64,000 nt of DNA from Ignavibacteria bacterium (GCA_041649015.1 JBAZNU010000001.1:248001-312000); one strand, 5' to 3'; counted from the first letter of the stretch, positions 9,311 to 18,968 are shown. Numbers and translations: made by a program. The notes: generated by a model not told the origin, from the letters alone.

Positions 9311-10460
9311 AGTTATCTCCTTTGGGATTAACGGGGGAATAAGTTCTACCTTTCCAAACCGAACCTTTGCCAAGCTTATTCCATCTCCAAGAGTTGAAAC
9401 CTATCGTTGAAATAATAAATATTCCAATAGGGTGAAGCAAGGTTGATACTATACCAAGTTTAAAAAATGTATTAATAAGCAATCTCATTAATAAAACAAG
9501 AACAGACTGATACAGGAAATTGTACATAAGTAGTTCATTTGCTACAGCAGCCGAGATTACAAGTCCAACAAAGGGAACAAAAAACAGAAGAAGATAGACA
9601 GTAAAAACAGCGAACAGAAGAAATGAGTTATAGTTCATACCCGGAAATATGTTTTTTGAAAAGCCCTCCCAGATTTCGCCGAAACTATGATACATGCGAC
9701 AACTAAGAATATCGAGACCTTTATTAACAACAACTTTTAAACCGTGTTTTTTAATACTCTTTGCAAGTGCAACATCTTCAACAAGGTGGGATTTTATCGA
9801 TTCATGTCCGCCAATTTTTTCATACGAATCTCTTTTAAAAAGCATGTAAGGTCCGACACCCATTGCAAAAACAGGGCTTTTAAGATTCTCAGCGAGATAA
9901 TAAGGTAAAAGTGTAAAAGACGTAAAGTGCATACCGGGCATAATACATTTTTCGGCAAAAGTCTCGAGAGTCATTGAAGGAATCAACGAATAAAGGTCGG
10001 CTTTACGATTAACAGCACGGATTACAGCATTACGCAATGAGTTGTTGAAATGAACTGTATCAGCATCGCTAAATAGAATATACTCCCCTTTTGAATGCAA
10101 ATACAACTGATGGCAAGCGAAATTCTTTCCTGTCCACCCTTCTTCAAGGGGTTTGCCGTTTATAACATGTAGCTTCGGCTGATTAATCTGTATATCTTTG
10201 AGTATATCCAGTGTCATATCTTCGGAGTTATCGTTAAGCACAATAACTTCATAATTCGGGTAATCCTGTATCAGGAGTGACTCTACGCATTTACGAATGC
10301 TTCTTTCTTCGTTACGCGCAGGAATAAGTACTGAAATAAACGGCATTTCATTGTCGGACAGTTGTTTGTAGTTTCGTTTTCTAAATACCCATAAATTCCA
10401 GATTACAATAAGCAATATTCCGGTCAGAAAAAGTGATATAAAAGAGACAAACTCAATCAT
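9300..10460 (-). CDS. GT2 glycosyltransferase, probable carotenoid glycosyltransferase (CruC/CruG-like)
   Basis: A 386-residue family-2 glycosyltransferase: N-terminal membrane anchor, then a GT-A domain with ISVLIPARNEERSI, a donor-binding region ILFSDADT (DxD-like D-A-D) and HLVEDVALAKSIKKHG (the ED-V motif), and two to three C-terminal membrane helices. The start at ATG 10460 has an AGGGGGC site and overlaps the acyltransferase stop by 8 nt. Linkage to cruF and the acyltransferase suggests it sugar-tags the 1'-hydroxyl of a carotenoid, like CruC/CruG enzymes. The sugar is unknown. Confidence 0.8.
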   Translation of the reverse strand: MIEFVSFISLFLTGILLIVIWNLWVFRKRNYKQLSDNEMPFISVLIPARNEERSIRKCVESLLIQDYPNYEVIVLNDNSEDMTLDILKDIQINQPKLHVINGKPLEEGWTGKNFACHQLYLHSKGEYILFSDADTVHFNNSLRNAVIRAVNRKADLYSLIPSMTLETFAEKCIMPGMHFTSFTLLPYYLAENLKSPVFAMGVGPYMLFKRDSYEKIGGHESIKSHLVEDVALAKSIKKHGLKVVVNKGLDILSCRMYHSFGEIWEGFSKNIFPGMNYNSFLLFAVFTVYLLLFFVPFVGLVISAAVANELLMYNFLYQSVLVLLMRLLINTFFKLGIVSTLLHPIGIFIISTIGFNSWRWNKLGKGSVWKGRTYSPVNPKGDNYVL

Positions 10461-11172
10461 TTTGCCCCCTGTCCAATATGTTACCCGCTGAGTCTTTTCC
10501 ATGAAGCATAATTTTATAAGATGATATTTTTCCGTTCAATATATTCTGTTTCTGTTCGTCCAGTGCAGATGTGATATAATTCTCAAGGTATTCAGTGTAT
10601 GAAACGGCATCAATGTTATTGAATTTATTGAGCAAGGGCAGAATTTTAATAAAGACTTCGGGTTTTTGGTCTTTTAAAAACTCATAATTATAAATAAGAG
10701 GAATAATATTGACATCGCCTACTTCGTTAATGAGTTTTGAAAGCCCGTTCTCAAACTTCAAAGGTCTTAAATCGTTTGGGGGCATTGTACCCTGAGGATA
10801 AATCCAGAGGACATTTGTACCGGACTTTAGAAGATTAGCTGCATATTTAAAAGAACGATACGAATCAATTTTTGATTCTTTATCCACCGAGAAAACGCCA
10901 ATCCATCTAAAGAATTTATATTTACTAAGCTGTTTATGATCCATCATTGCATAAGCGTTAACATCAAAGATATTATATGAAAGCCAGAACGGTAGCAATG
11001 CATCCCACCAGTTTGAATGATTTGCGAATATTATTGACGGAAGTGTTTTGTTGCGATTCAAAAAATTTTCATCACCGCTTAAATGTATTTTATGAAAATG
11101 TTTTTTGAGAATATGCTTAACATACACAGAAAACACTTTTTGAAAAACAATATTTTTATTAGCTTCAATCAA
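10453..11172 (-). CDS. PlsC-type acyltransferase, probable carotenoid glycoside acyltransferase
   Basis: A 239-residue lysophospholipid-acyltransferase-fold protein. The catalytic H-x4-D motif appears as NHSNWWD near residue 51 and the second block as IYPQGTMPP. It overlaps the regulator by 4 nt and the glycosyltransferase by 8 nt. In Chlorobi an acyltransferase (CruD) adds a fatty acid to the sugar of OH-chlorobactene glucoside, and the same role is inferred here. A housekeeping phospholipid role is possible but less likely from context. Confidence 0.78.
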   Translation of the reverse strand: MIEANKNIVFQKVFSVYVKHILKKHFHKIHLSGDENFLNRNKTLPSIIFANHSNWWDALLPFWLSYNIFDVNAYAMMDHKQLSKYKFFRWIGVFSVDKESKIDSYRSFKYAANLLKSGTNVLWIYPQGTMPPNDLRPLKFENGLSKLINEVGDVNIIPLIYNYEFLKDQKPEVFIKILPLLNKFNNIDAVSYTEYLENYITSALDEQKQNILNGKISSYKIMLHGKDSAGNILDRGQND

Positions 11173-12032
11173 AAGAGAAAATTTTGTTTAAGATATTTAA
11201 TTAATTCATCTGTGCTTTTTAATATCGCATCAGTTTTTAAAGAAACTGTATCCATTTTATTAACTCCTATACCTCCAAGTATGAGTTTTGAGCCTGTAGT
11301 TTTTGTAGCAGCATAAAGTTTTCCAGTATCATTCATAAACTTTTTTCTGTTGTTTATTATGGTAGCTGAAATGCAGACGATATCAGGTTTATGCTCATTA
11401 ATACCCGACTGAAGAGCTTTTACGGGTACATTAGCACCGATATAAATTACTTTCCACCCGTAATAATTCAATACATTATTTACACTAAGTAAGGGCAATT
11501 CATGCAATTCACCTTCAAGACTCCCGCAAAGAGCAGTGAGACCATTAAAGGGTATTGGAGCAATCTTGTCATGAAGTCTGATTAGGGATTTAATAATTTT
11601 GTTTGCCGCAATATGTTCCTGGTCAACTGTAATCTCCTTATGTTTCCACTTTTCGCCGACTTCAAACATCGTTTTTGCAATGACATTATCATACAATTCA
11701 ACGAGGTTAATACCGGAAAGGTGAAGAGAGTATAGAAAATCCGTTATTTCAGATTCAGAAGCAACGAACAGTTTCCTGTATAATGAATCAACGATAAACT
11801 TAAAATCTACACCGTTGTTTTGATGATTTTCACGGCTTCTGTCATTAATATCAGATTTCAGTTCGAATGAATATTTGCTGCTGAACAACAGGAGGTCCTC
11901 CTTTTTAAATTTTCTATGTCCTCCCGGAGTTTTATAACAGCTTAACATGCCGCTATCAGACCATCTTTTAACGGAAGATTCATTGACGCCGAGGATTTCA
12001 GCGACCTGCTTTGATGATAATACTGTGTTCAT
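11169..12032 (-). CDS. CarH/LitR-type MerR-family B12-dependent photoreceptor repressor
   Basis: A 287-residue MerR-like repressor. The winged helix covers residues 5-52 (SSKQVAEILGVNESSVKRW, TPGGHRKF). The helical cap has the light-sensing W-x9-E-H motif (W129, E139, H140) and the Rossmann cobalamin domain has the axial His in GELHELPLL (H177). These are the hallmarks of adenosylcobalamin CarH/LitR proteins, which are tetrameric repressors in the dark and fall apart in light. I start at ATG 12032; a GTG at 12053 would run through the putative operator. It heads the carotenoid operon, with all downstream genes overlapping, so it should repress itself and the whole pathway. Confidence 0.9.
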   Translation of the reverse strand: MNTVLSSKQVAEILGVNESSVKRWSDSGMLSCYKTPGGHRKFKKEDLLLFSSKYSFELKSDINDRSRENHQNNGVDFKFIVDSLYRKLFVASESEITDFLYSLHLSGINLVELYDNVIAKTMFEVGEKWKHKEITVDQEHIAANKIIKSLIRLHDKIAPIPFNGLTALCGSLEGELHELPLLSVNNVLNYYGWKVIYIGANVPVKALQSGINEHKPDIVCISATIINNRKKFMNDTGKLYAATKTTGSKLILGGIGVNKMDTVSLKTDAILKSTDELIKYLKQNFLF

Positions 12033-12038
12033 ACCGAT

Positions 12039-12065
12039 ATAAACGTTTTGCACGTTTTAAACGTT
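12039..12065 (-). promoter_or_regulatory. Three tandem 9-bp repeats, candidate CarH/LitR operator
   Basis: On the minus strand three back-to-back 9-mers occur: AACGTTTAA, AACGTGCAA and AACGTTTAT. They end 7 bp before the regulator's ATG. MerR-type CarH tetramers bind promoter-proximal direct repeats; the spacing here is 9 bp, not the 11 bp I recall for Thermus CarH. Role is inferred from position and repetition. Confidence 0.55.
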
Positions 12066-12082
12066 CCCGACACACCAATAAA

Positions 12083-12105
12083 AAAGGCGGTTACAAACCG
12101 CCTTT
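12083..12105 (-). terminator. Rho-independent terminator of the RND efflux operon
   Basis: A perfect 10-bp stem AAAGGCGGTT/AACCGCCTTT with a 3-nt loop, followed on the minus strand by a T-rich run. It lies directly after the RND transporter stop and before the carotenoid regulator, insulating the two operons. Confidence 0.88.
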
Positions 12106-12112
12106 AAGTTTA

Positions 12113-15100
12113 TTATGCTTCTTGTTCTACTGTCTTCTTCTTCCGTTTAAATATTTTATTGTATAAATCGTCGCTATAGGAGTATATTGACGGAATAATA
12201 ACAAGTGTCAGGAATGTCGACACCATAAGACCGAATATAATAGCCACACCCATAGGACGCCAGAAAGCAGAATTCTCACCTCCCACTATCCAGCTGAGTG
12301 TTCTCCAATCAAAGTCAACACCTGAGGCAAGAGGAAGAATCCCGAGAATTGTAGCAGCAGCCGTAAGGAAGATTGGTCTCATTCTAATCAGCCCTGCCTG
12401 AACGAGAGCTTCGTCACGATTCAATCCACGAGAAACGAGTTCTTTCTGGAAATCGAGCAACACGATAGCATTTCTCACGACAATGCCGGCGAGTGCTATA
12501 ACGCCAATTCCCGTCATCATAATACCGAAGGGAGTACCGGTAATTAAAAGACCTATGAGTACTCCAATAAGAGACAGAATAACAGATATCATTATAATCA
12601 GAGGAACTCTCAGAGAATTGAACTCAATTACCATTAGGAAAAAAATCATCATCAAAGCGATTATCATGGCTTTACCGAGGAATGCTGAAGTTTCTGCCTG
12701 GTCTTCCTGTTCACCAGTATAGCTGATGGAATAACCATCAGGGAGTTTAAAATCTTTCAGTTTTGCCTGAACATCTTTAAGCACGTCGTTACCAAGCCGG
12801 CCTTCGGCGTTTGCCGAAACGGTAACAACTCTCTTAAGGTCTTTTCTGTTTATTGCACCGATACCGCCGGAGAACTCTATACTACCGACAGAAGAAATAG
12901 GGATTTTTTCGCCTTTTGTATTAGTAATATACATGTTATCGATAGTACTTATATCATTACGCTGTTCCTTATTCAGTCTGACAGTAACATCATATTCATC
13001 TTTGCCTTCTCTAATCTTGCTTGCGGTAGTGCCGTTAACGGCAGTTCTTATAGTTGCACCTATCATTGCAGTATTAAGCCCATAAAGAGCAGCTTTTTCC
13101 CTATCGACGACAATTTTAATTTCCGGTCTTGCTTCATCAAAATTATCAGTAAGGTCAGTCAGTCCGGGAATACCTTTTATCTGACTTTTTATTTCATCAG
13201 CAAGGATTCCGATTTTAACAAAATCATCACCCGATATTTCTATGTTTACAGGAGGTCCGGTTGGAGGTCCCATTTGCTCCTTTTCAATTTTTACTTCACC
13301 ACCGGGAACCATATAAAGCGCATTTCTTATTTGCTCTATAGATATTTTAGAACTCTGTTCTCTGTCAAGTTTGTCGAAGAAAGTTACAGTTATAACGCTC
13401 TTTGTTGGAATTCCATCTCCGCTAAAATCAAGAGGATTATTAGATGAACCAACGTTTGTGACAATATACTTAATATCTTTAAGTTCCGGAATTTTTTTCT
13501 CAAGCTCTTTAGTTATCGTGTTAGTTTCATCTATGTTTGTTCCGACGGGTGTAGTAAGTGTAATAGAAGCCTGTCTTGGGTCGGTATCAGGAAAGAACTC
13601 AGTTCCGTAATTGAATTTCCCGTAAATTAGGAACACAATAATAAGCATAAGAAACGTAATTGATATTACTGTCCTTCTGTGAGTCAAAGCAATTCTTAAA
13701 ACCTTTTCATAGATTCTTAAAGCTCTTCCAAAAAGAACTTCGTCAAAATGCTCAAGGAACCTGCCGATCGGTCTGAATTTTTTCTTTTGAGATCTTTCCC
13801 TATCCTTTTTATAATGAATAAAGACAGCTGCCTGAACAGGGCTTATAATCATAGCAACGAACAATGATGACAACAAACAAACAATCAGGGTGATAGGCAA
13901 ATATTTCATAAAATCACCTACGATTCCAGGGAAGAATAGAAGCGGGAAGAACGATGATATGATAGTTAGTGTAGCAATCGTGACCGGGAACACAACTTCA
14001 CGCGGACCTTCAATCGAAGCGTCATGCGGATTATAATTTTCTTTTTCCTGCAATCTATAGATATTTTCGATGACGACAATAGCGTCATCAACGATGATTC
14101 CAAGAACGAGTATGAGTGTAAACAGAACTATCATGTTCAGAGTAATACCCATTGCACCCAGAACAATAAACGAAATCAAGAATGATAACGGAATAGAAGT
14201 TGCAACGAGCAATGAATTCTTTATACCCATGAAGAAGAAAAGGATTAGCATGACAAGAACGACGCCTGTTACAATACCGTTTTCAAGTTCGTGAACAGTT
14301 GTTTTAATAAAATCGGATTGATCGCTGGTAACGCTGTAAGAAATGCCTTCCGGAATAATACCGTTATTGTTGGCTAAGATATCATGGACCTTTTCAGATA
14401 TTTCAATTATGTTGGAGCCGCTGCGCTTTTTAACAGGCAGGGTTATACTTTCAATCCCGTTCTTTCTTGCATACGTTTGTCTTTCTTTATATCCGTAAGT
14501 TACCTGAGCCACATCATTTATGTAGACAGGATAATCACTGTTTTTCTTAACGATTATATTGCTCATTAACTCGGGATTTTCATACTCGCCTGGTACTCTA
14601 ATAAGGAAACTTGATTTGCCAATATCCACCGCACCACCGGGTATATTCAGATTTTCAGCGGACACGGCATTTATAAGGTCGTTGAAACTAACATTATAGT
14701 ATTTTAGTCTTTCAGCATCTGCATCAATTTTAACTTCCCTATCCACACCTCCGATAACATCGGCGGAAAGCACACCGGGAATTTCTTCAATCTTATCCTG
14801 AATTTGTGTACCAATTTTTTTGAGGTTAGCAAGACCTATATTCCCACTCAGATTAACGTACATCATCGGAAGCTCGGAAAAATTGATTTCGGTGATAATC
14901 GGCTCTTTAATATCTGTCGGCATTTTTGTTTTTGCCGTAGCGACTTTATCACGAACTTTCTGAATTGCGTCATCAATAATAACATCTGTGTTAAACTCAA
15001 CCGAGATCGAACTGAAACTTTCCCTTGAAACGGATTTTATCTCTTTAACGCCGCTAATACTTTTAACTTCCTTTTCTATTTCCTGTGTTACGAGGTTTTC

Positions 15101-15277
15101 TATATCCTGAGGCGACACGCCCGGATAGACAGTCGCGATAAACACATAAGGAATTTTTATTGAGGGGCTTGATTCTCTCGGCAGGGATATATACGAGGAG
15201 GCACCGATAAGAACTATCATCAGCACGAGGATATAGACCGTAACTTTATTCTTTATTATTAATTCAAAAAATTTCAT
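12113..15277 (-). CDS. RND efflux pump inner-membrane transporter (AcrB/HAE1-like)
   Basis: A 1054-residue transporter with the full RND layout: TM1, a large periplasmic loop, TM2-6, a second loop and TM8-12. The proton-relay pair in TM4 is GIIVDDAIVVIEN and the second half has GIVVRNAIVLLDF. Length is normal for HAE family members. It exports hydrophobic or amphiphilic compounds using the proton gradient, together with the adaptor and TolC encoded just upstream in the operon. Substrates cannot be read from the sequence. Confidence 0.95.
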   Translation of the reverse strand: MKFFELIIKNKVTVYILVLMIVLIGASSYISLPRESSPSIKIPYVFIATVYPGVSPQDIENLVTQEIEKEVKSISGVKEIKSVSRESFSSISVEFNTDVIIDDAIQKVRDKVATAKTKMPTDIKEPIITEINFSELPMMYVNLSGNIGLANLKKIGTQIQDKIEEIPGVLSADVIGGVDREVKIDADAERLKYYNVSFNDLINAVSAENLNIPGGAVDIGKSSFLIRVPGEYENPELMSNIIVKKNSDYPVYINDVAQVTYGYKERQTYARKNGIESITLPVKKRSGSNIIEISEKVHDILANNNGIIPEGISYSVTSDQSDFIKTTVHELENGIVTGVVLVMLILFFFMGIKNSLLVATSIPLSFLISFIVLGAMGITLNMIVLFTLILVLGIIVDDAIVVIENIYRLQEKENYNPHDASIEGPREVVFPVTIATLTIISSFFPLLFFPGIVGDFMKYLPITLIVCLLSSLFVAMIISPVQAAVFIHYKKDRERSQKKKFRPIGRFLEHFDEVLFGRALRIYEKVLRIALTHRRTVISITFLMLIIVFLIYGKFNYGTEFFPDTDPRQASITLTTPVGTNIDETNTITKELEKKIPELKDIKYIVTNVGSSNNPLDFSGDGIPTKSVITVTFFDKLDREQSSKISIEQIRNALYMVPGGEVKIEKEQMGPPTGPPVNIEISGDDFVKIGILADEIKSQIKGIPGLTDLTDNFDEARPEIKIVVDREKAALYGLNTAMIGATIRTAVNGTTASKIREGKDEYDVTVRLNKEQRNDISTIDNMYITNTKGEKIPISSVGSIEFSGGIGAINRKDLKRVVTVSANAEGRLGNDVLKDVQAKLKDFKLPDGYSISYTGEQEDQAETSAFLGKAMIIALMMIFFLMVIEFNSLRVPLIIMISVILSLIGVLIGLLITGTPFGIMMTGIGVIALAGIVVRNAIVLLDFQKELVSRGLNRDEALVQAGLIRMRPIFLTAAATILGILPLASGVDFDWRTLSWIVGGENSAFWRPMGVAIIFGLMVSTFLTLVIIPSIYSYSDDLYNKIFKRKKKTVEQEA

Positions 15278-15298
15278 ATAAGATAAACTTTTAGTGTT

Positions 15299-16330
15299 TT
15301 AATTAACCAGTGTTACTTTGTCGTTATCATTTAAGCCCTGAAAGCCTACGTTTATAAGCGTTTCGCCGATATTAAGACCCTCTTCAATCAGAACCATATT
15401 ATCAGAACGTCCGCCAAGCTTTACAATACGTTTCTTTGCGATGTCGCCTTCAAGAACGAACACAAATTTTTCATCACCGTTATCAACAACATAATCCTGC
15501 TGCAGAACAACAGCATTATCAACACTCTTGTTCGTAAAAGTTATATTTGCCGACATCTCGGGTTTAAACTTACTTTCGGGATTGCTCATAACAAGTTCAA
15601 TTTCAAAGGTTCTGTTTTGCGGACTCAATGAAGGTGAGACATAATCAATAACAGCTTCATACTCCTCATCGGGGAGAACGGGAAAAGTAACTTTGACCTT
15701 TTCGCCTCTTTTAACCTGAGTAACATATCTTTCGGGAACACCGCAGTTGATTTTTACTCTGGAAATATTGACAACATTGATAATAGGGGATCCGGAGGAG
15801 GTCATTTCACCTTTCTGCATGAACTTTGCGTCTACGATTCCCGAGATGGGGGATCTAACATAACCCTTATCGAGTCTAATCCTGTATAGTTCAACCGACT
15901 TTTCTGCGATTTCAAGCTGAAGTTTGGAGTTTGTATACTGCTGTTCGGTTGCAACTTCGTCATTAAAAAGGCGCTCTGTTCTCTGATAATTATCCTTTGC
16001 AAGTTCATACTGAGCGAGAGCCTGGAGATATGCTGCTTCGTCAGTATCCTTTTTAAGTTTTACGACAACCTCTCCGCGTCCGACTCTATCACCTTTATCT
16101 TTTGTAAGATAGACGATAAGTCCACCTTCTTCGGAAGAAAGTTTTGCGCTTTCATATGGTTTAACTATACCGCTAACCTTATAATTTTCCTCAAAATACT
16201 GACCCTGAATAACCGTAGTTTTAACTATAGGTAATTTTTTCTCTTCGGGTTTATTATTTTTATTTCTTCCGCATGAGCCAAAAGCAACCGCAATACTTAA
16301 GACCAATAATAATAATGAATATTTTTTCAT
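15299..16330 (-). CDS. RND periplasmic adaptor lipoprotein (membrane fusion protein)
   Basis: A 343-residue HlyD/AcrA-type adaptor. The signal peptide ends in a lipobox (VAFGSC, lipidated Cys20). The barrel-sandwich halves flank an alpha-hairpin (about residues 85-135), followed by beta-barrel and membrane-proximal domains. It bridges the RND pump and the outer-membrane channel. It lies 9 nt downstream of the TolC gene and 21 nt upstream of the pump gene. Confidence 0.93.
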   Translation of the reverse strand: MKKYSLLLLVLSIAVAFGSCGRNKNNKPEEKKLPIVKTTVIQGQYFEENYKVSGIVKPYESAKLSSEEGGLIVYLTKDKGDRVGRGEVVVKLKKDTDEAAYLQALAQYELAKDNYQRTERLFNDEVATEQQYTNSKLQLEIAEKSVELYRIRLDKGYVRSPISGIVDAKFMQKGEMTSSGSPIINVVNISRVKINCGVPERYVTQVKRGEKVKVTFPVLPDEEYEAVIDYVSPSLSPQNRTFEIELVMSNPESKFKPEMSANITFTNKSVDNAVVLQQDYVVDNGDEKFVFVLEGDIAKKRIVKLGGRSDNMVLIEEGLNIGETLINVGFQGLNDNDKVTLVN

Positions 16331-16339
16331 ATAATAAAT

Positions 16340-17674
16340 TTATTTTCTTTCCAATAATTTTTCTAATTCTGCTTTAGCGTTGAGATATTCAACAATTGCA
16401 CTATAGTATGACAGTCTTGAATTGCTCAGCTGAACACCGGCGTCTATGACATCTATTTGACTTACGACACCGTTTTTAAAGCTGAGAGCGGCGAGTTCAT
16501 ATCCGCGTTCCGCCATTGTTACTGTTTCGTATGTTGCTTTTATTTTATTTCGAGCCTCGTCCATTTTGAGAATTATACTTTGTGAAGTCAGTCGAAGTTT
16601 TTGTTTAACGTCAGAAATAGTTTCATCAGTCTTCTTAATGTCTATCTCCGTCTGCTGTTTCTTATAAGTATTTCTCAAGAAGTTTAAATCCCAGTTAAGA
16701 CCGATACCGGCGTTTAAAACATTAAAGAACCTGTAACTTCCAATATTCTTTCCGTCGTTTTCCTGAGCCTGAAGGTTATACTGACCAAAAATATATAGTT
16801 TTGGGAGATAGTTTGCGTTATCAATATTAAGCAGCTGCTTATTAATATCCTGGTTAATTTTCAACTGCCTTATTGAGACGTTATTTTCTGAAATCTTATT
16901 AATTATTTCTTCTGTACTACCATAGACTTCGGTGCTGTCATATTCAAGAGATCCTGTAACATCAACGTCTATATTATCTTTGATACCTATAGCATTCTTT
17001 AGAATTTTTCTTGCAATTATAAGATTGTTTTCCGCTTCAACAACCGGAGGTTTTGAGTTTTCAACTGTTACTTTTGCTCTGAGAAAATCAAACTCTGTTG
17101 AAGTACCGTTGCGGTATTTCTTTTCAACGACATCATAATTTTCCTGTGCATTGACGAGGTTTTGCTTTCTTACAAACACGACTTCCTTCATAAAGAGAAC
17201 ATCGTTATAAGCCTGTTTAACATCAGCAACTACGTTTGCTTCTGCGGAATTAACATTTTCGTCCTGCAGAGCAGAATAATAATCGGCGATTCTAATGCCT
17301 TCAAATACGGGGGTACCAAGAACAGGAATAGGTTCACTTAGCTGGAAAGTGTTACTAAGTGTATTATCGGAACCTACTTCAAACCTTTGATTCATGCCAC
17401 CGAAATCTATATCGAACACCTGTTTTTTAATTGCCCTGTTATACTGAGAGCTGAGGGTAATAGTCGGCAGGAGGCTTTCGTTATATACCTGTGATACTTT
17501 CTTTTCCGCTTTTAATTTATCATAAACTGCATTAACAAGCTCTGTGTTGTTGGACTTCGCGACGGCAATGGCTTCTTTCAGAGAATAGACCTTTACCTTG
17601 GTCGAATCCTGACCGAAAGAAATCCACGGGTACAGGGCTATAAAGGCAATTGTTATTAATATTTTATAATACAT
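16340..17674 (-). CDS. TolC-family outer membrane efflux channel
   Basis: A 444-residue outer-membrane efflux protein with a signal peptide (MYYKILITIAFIALYPWISF, cut after about FG-QDS). Two OEP repeats follow, each with long alpha-hairpins, for example KLKAEKKVSQVYNESLLPTI in the first. It provides the exit duct for the RND pump. It starts 4 nt after the TetR stop, so regulator and pump are one transcription unit. Confidence 0.93.
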   Translation of the reverse strand: MYYKILITIAFIALYPWISFGQDSTKVKVYSLKEAIAVAKSNNTELVNAVYDKLKAEKKVSQVYNESLLPTITLSSQYNRAIKKQVFDIDFGGMNQRFEVGSDNTLSNTFQLSEPIPVLGTPVFEGIRIADYYSALQDENVNSAEANVVADVKQAYNDVLFMKEVVFVRKQNLVNAQENYDVVEKKYRNGTSTEFDFLRAKVTVENSKPPVVEAENNLIIARKILKNAIGIKDNIDVDVTGSLEYDSTEVYGSTEEIINKISENNVSIRQLKINQDINKQLLNIDNANYLPKLYIFGQYNLQAQENDGKNIGSYRFFNVLNAGIGLNWDLNFLRNTYKKQQTEIDIKKTDETISDVKQKLRLTSQSIILKMDEARNKIKATYETVTMAERGYELAALSFKNGVVSQIDVIDAGVQLSNSRLSYYSAIVEYLNAKAELEKLLERK

Positions 17675-17678
17675 AGAA

Positions 17679-18302
17679 TTATTTAAGATGTTTTTTCTGT
17701 TGACTGAAATACTTCTTTCTTCCCTTTTCGGTTATAATACCTTTCAGATGGAGTTCAAGAACATGTTTTAGTGCTTCTGCGGTCGAAAAATTGTTAACCA
17801 TAAGAAACTTCGGGTTTACGACAGAGCTTATTGAGGCGCTGACAGAGACGATAACAATTTCGACGGGTATTTTTGTTATGTACTTTTCCCTGAATCCCTG
17901 TCTGAATAGTTTTTTAACGTAAAATATTATCTTTTCTTCCCTAAACGACTCAATTGAGGTCCACACATCGGGATAATGAATCTGCAAATCAGATATTGCT
18001 TTTTCTCCCAACTGAGTAAATTCGCAGGAATAATCCTCAAGAAGCCTGATAAACTTTGTCACGACATCAGTCTTACCGCGAACGATTTTATCAACTCTTT
18101 CGGTAGAAGATTCGAGCCAAAATTTAACAATTTCCCTAACCAGATTTTCCTTCGAGGGGAAATACCTGTAAATGGTTTTCTTGCTGATGTGCATAAGGGA
18201 CGATAGTTCGTCCATTGATGTTTTGTACAGACCTGCTTCTCTGAATAATTTATCAGCAAACACCATAATTTTCTTTCTTTCGACGGGGCTATCTTTAACC
18301 AT
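17679..18302 (-). CDS. TetR-family repressor of the efflux operon
   Basis: A 207-residue TetR regulator. The N-terminal helix-turn-helix is MDELSSLMHISKKTIYRYF (about residues 25-43), then an all-helical ligand-binding domain. It is the first gene of the tetR-tolC-adaptor-pump operon and sits immediately downstream of a perfect inverted repeat. Autorepression with derepression by a pump substrate is inferred. Confidence 0.92.
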   Translation of the reverse strand: MVKDSPVERKKIMVFADKLFREAGLYKTSMDELSSLMHISKKTIYRYFPSKENLVREIVKFWLESSTERVDKIVRGKTDVVTKFIRLLEDYSCEFTQLGEKAISDLQIHYPDVWTSIESFREEKIIFYVKKLFRQGFREKYITKIPVEIVIVSVSASISSVVNPKFLMVNNFSTAEALKHVLELHLKGIITEKGRKKYFSQQKKHLK

Positions 18303-18336
18303 TTTGGAAACTATTATCGTTTATTTAGTTTCCAAA
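18303..18336. promoter_or_regulatory. TetR operator: perfect 11-bp inverted repeat
   Basis: TTTGGAAACTA at 18303-18313 is exactly mirrored by TAGTTTCCAAA at 18326-18336 with a 12-bp spacer. It abuts the tetR start codon. This is the typical position and geometry of a TetR self-operator. Confidence 0.75.
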
Positions 18337-18472
18337 TTAATAATGATAAGACAAAGAATCAAGTGATTTCTCCTTAACAAAAAACATTTTTGATGTTATA
18401 TACGTAAAAAACCCAACATTGTTACGATGGGCTGATAACATCACTGTTATTATCTGTTAATTATATCGGGTA

Positions 18473-18838
18473 CTATTTCGAGTCTCTATTCACATTATCA
18501 GGAGAGAAAGCAGGAATACATACTGCGACGTATTCAGCTCCTCCTGCATAGGGAGAACTATACTGCACCCACTCATTTTTTGAAACAAAAACTGCTTCTC
18601 CGGCTATAACATCAAATTCAGAAACCTTTGTTTTTATGTGAAGTGTCCCGCGTAATACGACAGTGTACTCATCGAAACCCGGAGTCTGACCGGGTTCACA
18701 CCACGCTTCCGGACTATGCATATGAGCAATACTTATATTAGTATCTTTTGAACTGACTCTGCCGAAATACTCCTTTATTATTTTCTCTTTATTTCCTGCT
18801 GATTTAATCAATGCCGGACTGTCAATTTTTTTAATCAT
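18473..18838 (-). CDS. Cupin-domain protein
   Basis: A 121-residue single-cupin protein with the two conserved boxes: HMHSPEAWCEPGQTPGFDEY, then a G-x5-P-x-G-like second block (VIAGEAVFVSKNEWVQY). The box-1 histidines and glutamate suggest a metal site. Enzymatic or small-molecule-binding role unknown. It is monocistronic, on the same strand as the efflux operon but 170 bp upstream of it. Confidence 0.75.
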   Translation of the reverse strand: MIKKIDSPALIKSAGNKEKIIKEYFGRVSSKDTNISIAHMHSPEAWCEPGQTPGFDEYTVVLRGTLHIKTKVSEFDVIAGEAVFVSKNEWVQYSSPYAGGAEYVAVCIPAFSPDNVNRDSK

Positions 18839-18968
18839 TGTTATGTCTTTTTGTTTTGCTGTGAAGAAAATAATTATTCAATCAGGGAATAGTAATTCAA
18901 TAAGGATAAAGGATATTACATTTATTTTTAACGGCAGAACATATATTATTTTATAAAATAAACATAAG

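Noticed and set aside
12039..12065. Mini CRISPR-like array
   Set aside because: Repeats are 9 bp with no spacers; better explained as an operator. No CRISPR array was found anywhere in the window.
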